This document shows positions 43,851 through 54,999 of a DNA stretch of 64,000 nt, piece after piece. This DNA is from Neovahlkampfia damariscottae (Eukaryota > Heterolobosea > Selenaionea > Neovahlkampfiida > Neovahlkampfiidae). A program made the position numbers and the translations under genes. The notes under the pieces are model-generated. The model saw only the letters and a program-made list of their open reading frames with translations. It had not been told where the DNA came from and searched no databases. Numbering within the stretch: position 1 is the first letter of the stretch; every line of letters begins with the position of its first letter. The DNA is taken from positions 1 to 64,000 of the forward strand of contig JABLTG010000040.1 of the NCBI GenBank assembly GCA_016618085.1, in the 5' to 3' direction.

Positions 43851-45974
43851 CTATTTTTCACCACCTTCATCATAAATGTCAATATATTCTGATCCCATAG
43901 TTTTTAAATATTCCATTGCATAATCAAATTCTTGTTTTTTTTTCTCTTCAGTCCAATTCAATTCTTCACTCTAATTTTCATTAAAAAAAGATTGAAATCA
44001 AACCATAATATCAATAACTTTAGGTAAAACTTGATAAGTTGCTTTGGTGTCCAAAAATGCCAATCTCATTCTTCTGGCCAAAACATCAATACAAGTTAAA
44101 GCGTATTCATTTCTAATAGAATATATAATTTCTGACTCTAAATAAGGATGATCATTATGTAATTTCTTTATATTTGAATTGGTTTCCAAAACTTTCAATG
44201 CTTTTGTACCATAGTTATGTGATAAATGTTGTGAAACTTTCCTTGAAAGATTATATTTTCTTCCAATTTCAACAAAATAAGTTTCATTCCAATCTTCACT
44301 ACCTATCAATTTTTCATATTGAGTACGACATTTTCCTGTTGGACTCAAATTGAAATTTTTAATTGCTGAATCAATCACATCTTCAGCAATTTTTCTATAA
44401 GTTGTCCATTTTCCTCCTGCAACTGAAATTAAACCAGAATTTTGATTAATTTCAATTTCATGATTTCTGGAAAGTGATTGAGTATTCTTTTTCGATAAAT
44501 CTTTGACCAAAGGTCTCTGATGGTAATATTAAAATTAGATTATTTTTTGTTTTACAATTCCAGTCCAAATACTCTTTGCATCTTTTTGAGAAAATTCAAT
44601 TTTTGAATTTCCCAAATATTTTGATGTTTCTTTAATCAAATAATCAATTTCAGCTTGAGTAGGTGAAACCAATTCTGGAACGTCTTTGATTGGTGTATCA
44701 GTAGTACCAACAATTACACTAGATTCCCATGGCAAGAAGAATAAAACTCTTCCATCTGATGTCTTTGGTTCTAAAAATCCATATTTTGATGATAATAATA
44801 AATTTGAAAAAATTAAATGAACACCTGTTGAAGGTGAAATAACATTCTCAACTGTTTCATCATCCATTTTTCTAATTGAATCAGAAAAAGGACCAGTTGC
44901 ATTAATAACAACTTTTGATTTAATTGAATATTCTTCACCTGAAATCTTGTCTTTTACTTTGACTCCATTCACTTTTCCTTCTTCATTTTTTGATATTTCT
45001 GTTACTTCTGTATGATTCACAATTGATGCTCCAAGTACTGCTGATGTTATTGCTAAACTAACATTCATTCTTGAATCATTGTGTTGTCCATCATAATAAA
45101 CCATTCCTCCGAGTAAATTTGGTTGAATCAATGGCATCTCTTCTAAAATTTTTCTTTTGGAAATGAAATAACTTGAAGTTAAACCTTTTGAACCTGCAAA
45201 TAAATCATACAGTTTTGAACCTACATAGTAATAAGGAACTTCAAAAATTGTTCTTTAGAAACGTTTAAAAAAAAATTAATTTCACTTTAATGGCAAGATG
45301 GTTGGTATTTCATTTGTCAAATGTGGTGCAATTTCAAGAAATGTTGCTCTTTCTGCAAGTGCTTCTCTAACTAATGAAAATTCTTCCATGTCCAAATTCA
45401 AAAATGCTTTTTGATGGATTTTAAATTGATAAAAAATATATACCTCTTTCTAAATATCTAACTCCTCCATGAACAAGTTTTGTACTTTTTGATGATGTTC
45501 CACTTGAAAAATCATCTTGAAAAAAAATGAATAAAAAAACCAACAAAAAAAAATACCTCTTTCAACCAATCCAACTTTTAAACCTCTTGAACAAAATTAA
45601 ATAAATAAAATGATCACACCTCGTAACAGCATCTAAGCATGCTCCTAAATTGATTAATTTCATTACATTTATATGCACAAACCTGTTCCAACGCTTCCTA
45701 TTTTATTTTTTAGTTCAAATTGACTGTAGAAGTACCTCCTCCTATTAAATTTGGATTCAGTTGAAATAATTGATTTACCAATGATTAAAATATCAAATTC
45801 TTCTTTTTTTAAATTTTTTACATGTTCTTCTCTGGTTGGAAGTTCTGGTAACTTTTCCAATGGTTCCGGTTTTTTTTTTAAACTTGGCATTCCGATCCAA
45901 TTGACACCAATTGCTGTAGTTATCAATAATGAAGAACCTAGGAAAATTTTGTTGCGAACTATTCTCTTCAACAT
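43851..45974 (-). CDS. GUT2: Mitochondrial FAD-dependent glycerol-3-phosphate dehydrogenase
   Basis: Ten exons encode 597 residues. N-terminal membrane segment NKIFLGSSLLITTAIGVNW. The FAD site reads IIGGGSVGTGACLDAVTRGL, then ERDDFSSGTSSKSTKLVHGG, VRYLERAFLNLDMEEF, GGMVYYDGQHNDSRMN, GTTDTPIKDVPELVSPTQAE and SVAGGKWTTYRKIAEDV. The FAD-binding part is split into exons of 6, 15, 25, 29 and 72 nt (introns 45742-45778, 45698-45735, 45645-45682, 45586-45619, 45516-45556, 45407-45443). Later introns are 45253-45285, 44517-44555 and 43971-44003. It oxidises glycerol-3-phosphate and feeds ubiquinone. The calcium-binding EF-hands of animal GPD2 are absent. Confidence 0.92.
45736..45741 (-). other. 6-nt micro-exon in the glycerol-3-phosphate dehydrogenase gene
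   Basis: The exon GAGGAG is flanked by introns of 37 and 38 nt with GT/AG ends. It supplies the second Gly, plus the first base of the third Gly codon, of the GxGxxG FAD motif (IIGGGSVGTG). Skipping it keeps the frame but gives IIGSVGTG, which lacks two of the glycines. Support is from conservation and splice signals only. Confidence 0.7.
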
Positions 45975-46054
45975 TTTTAATCGGTAAAGGTACTTTGCTA
46001 TTGGACAATTTATCGGAAAGTTGGTTGTTGTTAAAATTTATCAAAGGAAAATAT

Positions 46055-47413
46055 TTATTCTTTTTCAACTGATTCAACAAGTAACTTACCATATACTTTT
46101 AATCCTTCAAAGATTTCTTTTCCAATTGGTACAATTTCACTTGCAGGCATTGTGAATGATGTTCCTAATTCAGGTGTATATGAAAATACTTTATGTTCAC
46201 CATAAAAATAATCAACTGACACTCCTGATCCCATATAAAGAATTGAAGAAAATCTTCCACTTCTGTATCTTTTTCCACGAACTTTTCCAATTGCTTCTGA
46301 AGCTGCGTCTCCAATTTTTTTCATTGCAGGTTCATCTTCTGGAATATTTCTTGTCCATCCGTATGGTCTCATAAAAAGTTGTCCATAACAATGCCAATCT
46401 ATTTTTTTATCAATTTAAAATTAATTTACCAACGTAGCCTTTTAATCTTGGCAATAAACTTTTACCATAGTTTGCAATACTTTCAGTGCATTTTTCTGAC
46501 CATGCCTTTGAACCATGAAATGTTTGAGAGCAAGGACTTGAACTACTTCCACCTGAATTCCATTTGAAACCAAAATTTCTATTTGGATCAGTTCCAATAC
46601 ATGTTGAACCAGGATTTGGTCTTCTTGTTTTACGCCATAATCTTGAATTTGTATGAGTATATTTGTATCCATCAACATTTAAAACTGGGAAGAAATGCCA
46701 TTCAATATTATCAACTAACCATTTAATACTTGGATCTGTTTCATATTTTGTAATCAATTCATTTGCCATATACATTACAGTTGAAGGAGCAATCCACTAA
46801 AAAAATGTTATCAAAAAAAAAAAAGTCAATGAATACTTCACGAGCATGAATAGCCCCACTAAAGAATGTGAACAAATATTTTTTTTTACTGATGGAGAGT
46901 AATTGGTTTGTTCTTTTTACCTCTAATTCTAATTCCTAAAATATCTCTTCCTTCATAAGTTTTTCCAGCGGAAATCAATTTAACAAGTTTTGAATTTTCA
47001 GCGTGTTTTTTAAGCCATTCATTAATTTCTTCAATTGTTCTGAAATTTTTAAAGAATTCATTATGTGTGTTTTTGTTTAAAGGATCATAAATTATTCTAT
47101 TTTTCATTTCATGTTCTTCACGGTCAATTAAGTCTTGCACGTCTTTTACAATTGTTCTATATTTGATGTTATACTTTTTAAAAAGTGCTTTATCAACAAT
47201 TTTTAATGAGTTTTTTGGAATTCTGACATCAATTTGTGAAAAACCTTGTTGTTCTGACCAAAGGTCAACGTGTTGTTGTTCTTCTAATTTTTGAAGCTCA
47301 TTAATTTGGAGTTGAGTAGTAAGATTGAATCGGAGTACTTGATCACCTCTGTAACTTTCTTTAGAAAGAGCAGTTGCAAGAATCACGATAACAAGAGCAA
47401 ATAATAACTTCAT
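46055..47413 (-). CDS. Secreted M14 zinc carboxypeptidase, copy 1
   Basis: 418 residues. Signal peptide MKLLFALVIVILATALSKES, a propeptide to about residue 120, then the catalytic domain: GAIHAREWIAPSTVM (Zn ligands His and Glu), NVDGYKYTHTNSRLWRKTRR, GTDPNRNFGFKW, DWHCYGQLFMRPYGW (third Zn ligand His) and SYTPELGTSFTMPASEI (catalytic Glu). Three introns: 46399-46429, 46797-46836, 46859-46889. A 22-nt exon (46837-46858) carries both HxxE ligands. It is a tandem paralog of the next gene. Confidence 0.92.
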
Positions 47414-47478
47414 TGGTGGAATAATTTAATCCAATCAACAATCAAAGATTTATTGTCATGAAAAATTTATTCAGCACA

Positions 47479-48897
47479 TCATTGGTCAAGAGATTCCAAA
47501 AGTAATCTCCCATATATTTCTAATCCTTGAAATACTTCAGTACCTGATGAAAAATGAATAGAAATAAGGAATTTACCAATTGGAATGATTTCATTTGAAG
47601 GCATTGTGAATGAAGTTCCGAGTTCTGGAGTGAAAGATAAAACTTTCAAGTGGGTATAAAAATAATCTATTGAAACTCCAGAAGCACCATAAAGAATAGA
47701 TGCAAATCTTCCGCTTCTGTATATTTTTCCCCTTACCCTTCCAATTGCATGGGCAGCAGCATCTCCAATTTTTTCTAATACACCTTCATCTGCAGGAGGA
47801 TCTTTTGTCCATCCAAATGGTCTCATAAAAAGTTGACCATAACAATGCCAATCTTTCAAAAGTTAAAAGAAACAATAGTTACCAATATATCCTTTTAATC
47901 TTGGCATTAAACTTTTTCCATAATTTGCAATGTTTTCAGAGCATTTTTCTGACCAAGGTTTTGAACCATGAAATGCGAATGAGCAAGGATCTGCAGAACT
48001 TCCCCCTGAACTCCATTTGATATCAAAATTTCTATTTGGATCCTTTGAAGAAATAAATGATTTTTCTCTTACTGTTCCAACACAAGAAGAACCTGGATTT
48101 GGTCTTCTTGTTTTTCGCCATAACCTTTCGTTTGTATGAGTATATTTGTATCCATCAACATTTAAAACTGGGAAGAAATGCCATTCAATATTATCAACTA
48201 AATATTTGATTGAAGAATCTGTCTCATATTTTGTGATTAATTCATTTGCCATGTACATTACAGTTGAAGCCGAAATCCACTTGAAAAATAATTAAAACTT
48301 CATTTTTTGATTCCTACTTCGCGGGCATGTAATGCACCACTTTGGAGATAATTAAAAATAAGTATTTTTTTACTGATGAAGTGTTGCTGGATTTCCTTCT
48401 TTTGAAGTAATTTTGATTCCTAAAATTTCTCTTCCTTCATAAGTTTTACCTGCAGAAATCAAAGTGACAAGTTTTGAGTTAGTTGCATGTTTTTTTAGCC
48501 AAGCATGAATTTCCTCAATAGTTCTAAAATTTTTAAAAAATTCTTGTTGTGATTTTTCATTTGAAGGATCATAAATTATTCTATTTTTCATTTCATGTTC
48601 TTCACGGTCAATTAAGTCTTGAACATCTTTCACAATTGTTGTATATTTGACATTGTACTTCTTTAAAAATTGTAACTTTACAATATCAATTGATTTCATA
48701 GGAATTCTTGCATCAATTTGTGAAAGACCTTGTTGTTCTGACCAAATATCAAAGTGTTGTTTTTCTTCCAACTTGTGAAAGTGTTGTTTTTGTGATTCAG
48801 TTGTCAAGTTGAAGCGAATCACTTGGTCTCCTCTATAACTTTTCTTGGAGCATGCAATAGTAACCAAAACAATAAAAAAAGCAAAGAACAGTTTCAT
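47479..48897 (-). CDS. Secreted M14 zinc carboxypeptidase, copy 2
   Basis: 417 residues, about 70% identical by eye to copy 1 and in the same orientation. Signal peptide MKLFFAFFIVLVTIACSKKS. Catalytic parts: GALHAREWISAST, NVDGYKYTHTNERLWRKTRR, GTDPNRNFDIKW, DWHCYGQLFMRPFGW and SFTPELGTSFTMPSNEI. It has the same three introns as copy 1, including a 22-nt exon at 48318-48339. Two more introns are absent from copy 1: 48043-48072 (30 nt) and 47544-47576 (33 nt). Both are multiples of three without stops, so retention would add 10 or 11 residues. Confidence 0.92.
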
Positions 48898-49061
48898 TGG
48901 CAGCCAGTTTTAATTTTCATTGGTTGTATGACACTAATTGAAAGAATCTCAATTTTTAGAAGCTTCTATCGAAAGTAGTTGGCCTTTTTTGGATGCACAT
49001 TTTTCTGTGGCAAAACCACCAAACAACAAAGAAAACAACTCAAATCGAACAAAAATATGAG

Positions 49062-49132
49062 TTCTCCTGCCAGGATTCGAACCTGGATCAATGGATTCAA
49101 AGTCCACTATACTACCCTTATACTACAGAAGA
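49062..49132 (-). tRNA. tRNA-Gln (anticodon UUG)
   Basis: 71-nt cloverleaf. Acceptor TCTTCTG pairs with CAGGAGA (one G-U). T arm CCAGG-TTCGAAT-CCTGG. Anticodon arm GTGGA-CTTTGAA-TCCAT, giving TTG at positions 34-36. The D arm is short (three pairs). No intron; CCA is not encoded. A/B box-like sequences are internal (GGTTCGAATCC). It fits CAA, the favoured Gln codon in this AT-rich region. Confidence 0.85.
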
Positions 49133-49307
49133 TGTTTCTTGATGAAGTTTATCAAAGTGAGGATACTATTAATTAAATATAGAAATGTGACTTGATTGTC
49201 TTCACTTTTCCTTTGAAAGGCCGCTGTATGAAATATACTTTTTTATTTTTCCATTTTTTGGACTACTTTGGTGATTTGCTGTCAGTTTTTCATTGGTCAG
49301 AAAAAGG

Positions 49308-50871
49308 ATGGTGTGGTTGTTGAAGAATGAAAAAGATTCAATCATTTTATTTCCTTCAAAAACATATGTGTTCGGAAGGAAAGGTAAGAACTTCTGAATT
49401 AGTCTCACAAAAAGAACCTGCGAATCTGATAATCGAAAACGACAAAAGTATTTCCAGAGAACATGCTTCAATTTCAATATCTGAATCGTCTGAAGAAGGT
49501 GTTTCAAATCCTTCAATGAAATCTGTAGCTGAACTCAAAGATTTATCAAAATATGGAACATTTTTGAACGACAAAAAAATAACTCCAAACATCCAAATGA
49601 AACATGGAGACAAAATTAAATTTGGCGTGTATGATAGTATTTATCAGTAAAATATTATATTTTGATTAAAAAAAACAAGCGTTGAATGGATTCCTTTGAA
49701 TTTTTCAGTTTTTGCTGAAGAACAAAAAAGTTTGATGGAAAAAATAAAACAAATTGGTAATTTAAAAAAAAAAATTAATAAAAAAAATTAGATGGTAGAA
49801 TATCAGATCAATATAATAATGAAATTACTGTTTTTTTGACAGACAAACAAGAAATTACTGAAACACCAGAAAATTTACTTCTCTCATTGATACACTCAAA
49901 ACCGATAATTACCTCAAAATATATTGATGATATACTATCAAAAAAATTAGTTAAAGAATTACCAGATCCAAAACAGTACCCAAGCCCAAATTTTGAAAAA
50001 TTAAAAAGTTCTTTGTCTCCAAATGCAGAAAGAGAAAATATATTCAAAGAAAAATTTTTTTTATTTTTTGATGAGAAGGTTTTTTTTTATTAATTCATCA
50101 CTAATTTTTTTGTAGATAAAAAAATTTGAAAAAATAATTTGTGAAGCTGGAGGAAAAGTTTTGAACGGAGAAAATGAAACTATTGATGAAATCTTTTTTG
50201 AAACACACAAAAATCATATTCTTATTGAAACTACTGGAAATAAAAAAGAACAACTTTTAGAGTTTGGTTTTGAAATGATAAATGAAATAGAAATTGTAAA
50301 TTTAATAATAACAACAGATACAAAATTATATTGTAATCCAAAAGAGCCAAGAAAACTATTGAAAAGAAAAAAATCATCAGAAAAACAAACACTAAAAAAA
50401 AAACAAAAAATAGTTGAATCAGAGCCTGCAGTTGAAATTCAAAAACCAAAATTACCACCTCCATTGAAAAGAATTAAAACTGAAGAAGATTCTTCATCAG
50501 AAGAAGAAAATTCAAAATTAGAAGATGAAGAACTTCCTACAATTAGTGTTGAATATATGGAAACCACAATGATAGAAGAAGAAGTACCAGAAGAAGAATT
50601 AAATGATAGTTATAATAATACAACACCTACAAGGAAGTGTAAATATAATGCAAAAAAATTTGTTAAAGCTCTTCCTCATTTTAAAGCAAAAATGAAATTA
50701 GAACCAAAAGATGAAGAAAAGAGTAAAGAATCAAATGAAGATTTTTCAATACAATTTGATTCTGATATGTTAACTTTTTATCCAGAAGATTCCAAAATAT
50801 TTGAAGATGAACAAGAAGCAGAAGAAGTTGATTTTGATTTTAAAGAAAATATAAAAAATAAAAGAAAATAA
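49308..50871 (+). CDS. NBN: NBS1/nibrin-like MRN complex subunit
   Basis: Five exons (introns 49384-49414 and 49757-49791, 50079-50115, plus one near 49650) encode 475 residues. N-terminal FHA domain: MVWLLKNEKDS, FGRKEPANLIIENDKSISRE, HASIS and YGTFLNDKKI. BRCT-like repeats follow (KPIITSKYIDDIL and IICEAGGKVLNG). The acidic C-terminal tail has CKYNAKKFVKALPHFK, similar to the MRE11-binding motif of nibrin. It recruits MRE11-RAD50 to double-strand breaks. The order FHA-BRCT-BRCT-tail is diagnostic. The stop is 6 bp from the desaturase stop. Confidence 0.8.
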
Positions 50872-50877
50872 ATATTT

Positions 50878-51975
50878 TTATGACATGTAAATATATTCAT
50901 GATCTTCTGCATTATTTGCTTTTTCAGCCCATCTACATTGATAAACAGCTTGTTCAAAAGCATCTTTAATTCCAACGTGTGATAAATCTTGACGAAAATC
51001 TTTCAAATATTCTTTTGTAGCTTCTGTAGCTTTTACTAAATGATAATGAGGAACTTTAGAAAAGAAAATATGATGAATAACATGTGTTCCAATATCATGA
51101 TGTAAATGTTCAATTAACCATCCATAATTTCTGTCATAAGTTGTTTCAGCACCTTTTAAGAAAGTCCATTCAGATTTATCATAATATTTTCCAGAAGGTG
51201 CTGTATGATGTAACATAGTAACTAAAAATAACCAATATCCAAAAAATACAACAGGAATAATATAAGCATCAATAACTGTGAGTAAAGGAAATTTATAAAA
51301 TAAAAATCCGAGCCAAGTGCACATCCAAATCATTGTTTGAAATCCTTGATAGAATTCTTTGTCATTTTTATACACACTTTTATTCCATGGATTTGTATGT
51401 GAAGGTACATAAAATAACATGTACAAAGGAGCTGAAATTAATAAACCATAACCAAATCTTAAATATCTTTCTAAAGCATACATTTGATCATAATCTTCTT
51501 TTTTTGCTGGCATCCATGTTGGATCTTCTTGAAAATTATTATGTTTTGTATGATGAACATAATGGTCAAGTCTCCAAGCATGATATGGAACTAAAATTAA
51601 CTTTGATTTTAAAAGGAATAAATAATTTACAGTATGTGAGATGTGTCCAACTAAATCATTAATAAATTCATAATTTGAAAAATTTGTATGTCCACAATCA
51701 TGACCAACAACGAATAAGCACTGTGTGAAAAATTTAACTTTTCTTTTTTTTTTGCTTACCCACATGAAAAATCCTGTAACGTTCCACCAAATAAATTTAA
51801 GTATAATGTTGTTACAGTATGGATATGCCATATAACAGATAAATAAAAAAAATAAATCACGTAAAAAATAGAAAGTCGACCAAACTAAACTTTTTTCGAA
51901 ACATTCTTTTGGAATTCTTTTTTGTAATTCTGTTATAGAAATCTTTTCTTCTTTGCGTTTCTTCTCTGCTGTCAT
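50878..51975 (-). CDS. Membrane fatty-acid desaturase (delta-12/omega-3 type)
   Basis: 352 residues in two exons; the 39-nt intron 51721-51759 is stop-free and in phase. The three His boxes are GHDCGH, HYVHH and HVIHH, with hydrophobic spans between. GFFMWCLFVVGHDCGH is formed across the splice. Uses oxygen and a di-iron centre to add double bonds to phospholipid acyl chains in the ER. Regiospecificity is not certain. ATG at 51975 (MTAEKKRKEEK). Confidence 0.9.
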   Translation of the reverse strand: MTAEKKRKEEKISITELQKRIPKECFEKSLVWSTFYFLRDLFFLFICYMAYPYCNNIILKFIWWNVTGFFMWVSKKKRKVKFFTQCLFVVGHDCGHTNFSNYEFINDLVGHISHTVNYLFLLKSKLILVPYHAWRLDHYVHHTKHNNFQEDPTWMPAKKEDYDQMYALERYLRFGYGLLISAPLYMLFYVPSHTNPWNKSVYKNDKEFYQGFQTMIWMCTWLGFLFYKFPLLTVIDAYIIPVVFFGYWLFLVTMLHHTAPSGKYYDKSEWTFLKGAETTYDRNYGWLIEHLHHDIGTHVIHHIFFSKVPHYHLVKATEATKEYLKDFRQDLSHVGIKDAFEQAVYQCRWAEKANNAEDHEYIYMS

Positions 51976-52837
51976 TCTCACAAGGCTGATTCGAAAACAA
52001 ATTGGATTGGTTAAAATAATTCTCCTTTATCCAATTAGGTTTCCTATTTTTTCATGAAAAAATTCAAGTTACATGTTCAATCATTTTCGTTCATTAACAG
52101 AAAATCAATTGGACAAAACTCGTCGGTTTCTGAAGGAATGGCTTATTTCAATCGTATTTCCAAACTAAAGTTGAAGACACTTTAAAAAAAATAGGAAAAT
52201 TGAGGAGTCAACAGAAAAAAAGAAGAATTTGAAGAAGAAGTAGAAAGGAAAAGAATTTTTAAATGGAATACCCATATTGATAAAAATATTTGGGAAGACA
52301 AAGATAAAACAAATTATACAAATGAATTATTAAATCAAAAAGAAATTAATTTCTCTGATGTAAAAAAAATTAACAAGTTTTCTGGATCAACCAAAGGTTG
52401 CTCATCAAACTATGCGTTGATCCATCTTGTTTTTTTTTGAAAATACATAAATGATTGGCTTTGAGAAAATCCTTTGTTTTGAATTTTGCATTGGCGTTTT
52501 AATTTTCCACCAATGACTTCAATTTGAATAAACTATTGTTTTGAGAAAATCAGTTTTACCATTTTACCAATTATTTATCTCATTACTTTTTATTATTATT
52601 TAATTGGTAAAGTGGAGTTATTGAATTGTTCAAGGCATATAGAACTTCATTTCATGGAAATTGGGAAGAACATTTAAATTATTGTTCAAAATTGTCAATT
52701 CAAAGTATTTTAAGCTGGAGGAATCAACAATTTAAAACAAAAAATGTTTCAAAATTTTTCCATTGAATTTAAGGAATTTTCCACTAAATTTCGAACGTTC
52801 ATAGATCGAGCCAATCACAAACAAAACAACAAAAAAA
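51976..52837 (+). pseudogene. Intergenic stretch with orphan coding fragments
   Basis: About 860 bp between divergent genes. ATTGG is near 52007 and CCAATCA near 52815. Two plus-strand stretches look like old coding sequence: RIFKWNTHIDKNIWEDKDKT (about 52250-52440) and VIELFKAYRTSFHGNWEEHL (about 52618-52766). Neither has a clean start or joins the other. They may be remains of one gene or an unrecognised intron-rich gene. No family is recognised. Confidence 0.3.
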
Positions 52838-54883
52838 ATGTTGCACAAAGAAAAAGGAAACGAAGAATTCAAAAACAATAACTTCGAAAAAGCTTTACAC
52901 TATTATTCTTTAGCAATCAAAGAAGACCCTAAAAATGAAATATTCCATAACAACAGAGCATTGACTCATATTAAATTAGAAAAATATGAACAAGCAATAA
53001 TCGATTGTAATTCAGCAATTAAACTCAAAAAAAATTTTGTTAAAGCACACTTCAACAAAGGAATAGCTTTAGAGCGCTTGAATCAAATCGATAAAGCCAA
53101 AATATCTTTCGAAGTTGCTCTTAGTATTGATCCAAAGAACCAAATGATAAAAGAAAAATTAAACACGGAGAAATTTTTGGAAAAGAAAATGAAAAAATCT
53201 CATTTAAAAACAGGAGATGAATTGAATGCACTTATGAAATTCCTTCCAAAAAATTCATATTATGATATTCCAAATTATTTCAAAGAATATAAAAAAAGTA
53301 ATCCATTCAAAACTAATTTGGAATTTATTGAAACTGCGTATTCATTCAGAAATTCTAATGCTTTTCATGAATATTCAATAGAAAGATTTAATATGGATCC
53401 TGAATATTGTCTCAAAAGATTTGGGGAAATATCTCCTGCTGTAGGAAATTTTTTGAAATCTGCTTCGCCAGGATCTATTAGACAACGTGAACATTTGGTA
53501 TTACAAAAAAATATGAGATACAATTTCTCAAATAGTAGAAAAGAAAGAATTGTTTTAACACCTGGAAAAACAATAGTTTCTATTGGATTCGTTGATTTAA
53601 GCCTCTTTTTAAATTTTAATATGCAATATGAATTAAATATTCCGGTGAAATTTGTTGGATATGATGGATCACTTTTCTCAGTTGTGAAAACTAAAATATT
53701 AATTCAAATGATAGATATGAAATGTAGTGAAGAAAGCATAGTTCATGTTTGGTTTTCTTCCGGGTGGTCATTGGAAACAAAGAAGTCTTTTGACACAGCA
53801 ATTGGAAATCTTTTAAAGAGAAGTGACCTTCCAAATGACCAAAAAGATTTATTATTGAAGTGGAAGAAGGAAACATACACGAGAAAAGAATCTCAACAAT
53901 TATGGAAGGATCATCATTCTCCAAGTGGGATTCTTTGTGATGGTGTTCATAATTTAATTCAACAGAAAGATAGAGTGGATTATTGTGAATACTGGGCAAC
54001 AGGTGAAATTTTGAAAGAAAATATTAAAATTGGAAGTACAATCATGTTTTCAAAATATCCACTTGGATCTGATACCGCAAGAGAAGAATCTGTTTTTGGA
54101 TTAATAGAATTATTACAATTAAAATTTGAAAACAACACAACATTCCTCAGAGCAGTTGAAAATCACTTAGTCTCAAGTGTCAAAAATTTGAAGAGCATGA
54201 TTTCATCAAATAAATTGCAATTGGAAGTCCATATGGGATTTATTGACATTAATAATGCTCAATTGATGAAAGAAATCAAGAACTTAAATCCATACACAAT
54301 GACTTGGAGCAATGTCCCAGATTATCTTAATCCAAGAGATTTCTTCACAATTGCTAAGAAATGTTCTTCTCGTGAAACAATTCATCTTTTTTGGAGCATG
54401 AATTGGATACAACTGATGTATGGTGTCAATATCAATGACTATCCTCCAAAGATGAGAAATGAAATGTTGAAGTTATCAAAAGATTCTATATCAAAGCAAA
54501 ACATATTACCAAAATTTTTGAGATCAGCTGTTATTTCTCATCCAGTAAACTTAGGAAATCAACTTGTGGCATTTCAGTTTTATAAAGACTATTTGAAGAA
54601 TTTTTATTCAAAATCACCAGATGAAGTACATGTTCATGAACAAACTTATCCGATATATAATCCATTTGCTCACACCCCAACTGAAATTTATTCAGCATTT
54701 TCTTTTGACGAACAAAATGTGGTTTCTGAAGATCCAGAGACTCATTCTTGCTCATATTGTCGGAAAGAATCAAAAAAATTGAAAAAATGCACAAGATGTA
54801 AATATGTCTCTTATTGCTCAATTGAATGCCAAAAAAAACATTGGGATTCCCATAAATCACTGTGCAAAATGATCTCTCAATGA
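52838..54883 (+). CDS. TPR protein with C-terminal MYND zinc finger
   Basis: Intronless, 681 residues. Residues 1-115 are three TPR repeats of the Hsp70/Hsp90 co-chaperone type (KGNEEFKNNNFEKALHYYSL, HNNRALTHIKLEKYEQAI, AHFNKGIALERLNQIDKAKI). A long central region (GFVDLSLFLNFNMQYELNIP, VHVWFSSGWS, IHLFWSMNWI) looks like DUF4470-type sequence. The C-terminal MYND finger is CSYCRKESKKLKKCTRCKYV and SYCSIECQKKHW. Probably a protein-protein adaptor; the role is not known. Confidence 0.75.
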   Translation: MLHKEKGNEEFKNNNFEKALHYYSLAIKEDPKNEIFHNNRALTHIKLEKYEQAIIDCNSAIKLKKNFVKAHFNKGIALERLNQIDKAKISFEVALSIDPKNQMIKEKLNTEKFLEKKMKKSHLKTGDELNALMKFLPKNSYYDIPNYFKEYKKSNPFKTNLEFIETAYSFRNSNAFHEYSIERFNMDPEYCLKRFGEISPAVGNFLKSASPGSIRQREHLVLQKNMRYNFSNSRKERIVLTPGKTIVSIGFVDLSLFLNFNMQYELNIPVKFVGYDGSLFSVVKTKILIQMIDMKCSEESIVHVWFSSGWSLETKKSFDTAIGNLLKRSDLPNDQKDLLLKWKKETYTRKESQQLWKDHHSPSGILCDGVHNLIQQKDRVDYCEYWATGEILKENIKIGSTIMFSKYPLGSDTAREESVFGLIELLQLKFENNTTFLRAVENHLVSSVKNLKSMISSNKLQLEVHMGFIDINNAQLMKEIKNLNPYTMTWSNVPDYLNPRDFFTIAKKCSSRETIHLFWSMNWIQLMYGVNINDYPPKMRNEMLKLSKDSISKQNILPKFLRSAVISHPVNLGNQLVAFQFYKDYLKNFYSKSPDEVHVHEQTYPIYNPFAHTPTEIYSAFSFDEQNVVSEDPETHSCSYCRKESKKLKKCTRCKYVSYCSIECQKKHWDSHKSLCKMISQ

Positions 54884-54999
54884 AATTAAATTGAATAAAT
54901 ATTATTCGATTTCGTTTACTTTTCATATTCTTCTTTGTCAAGTTTCAAAAAATAAAATTAATTAAAATTTTAATTAATCTTAATTTTTTTTTTTTTGGA

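Noticed and set aside
49384-49402. Possible 19-nt intron in NBS1
   Set aside because: Using the next AG gives a 31-nt intron and an FHA strand (GRKEPANLI) of the expected length.
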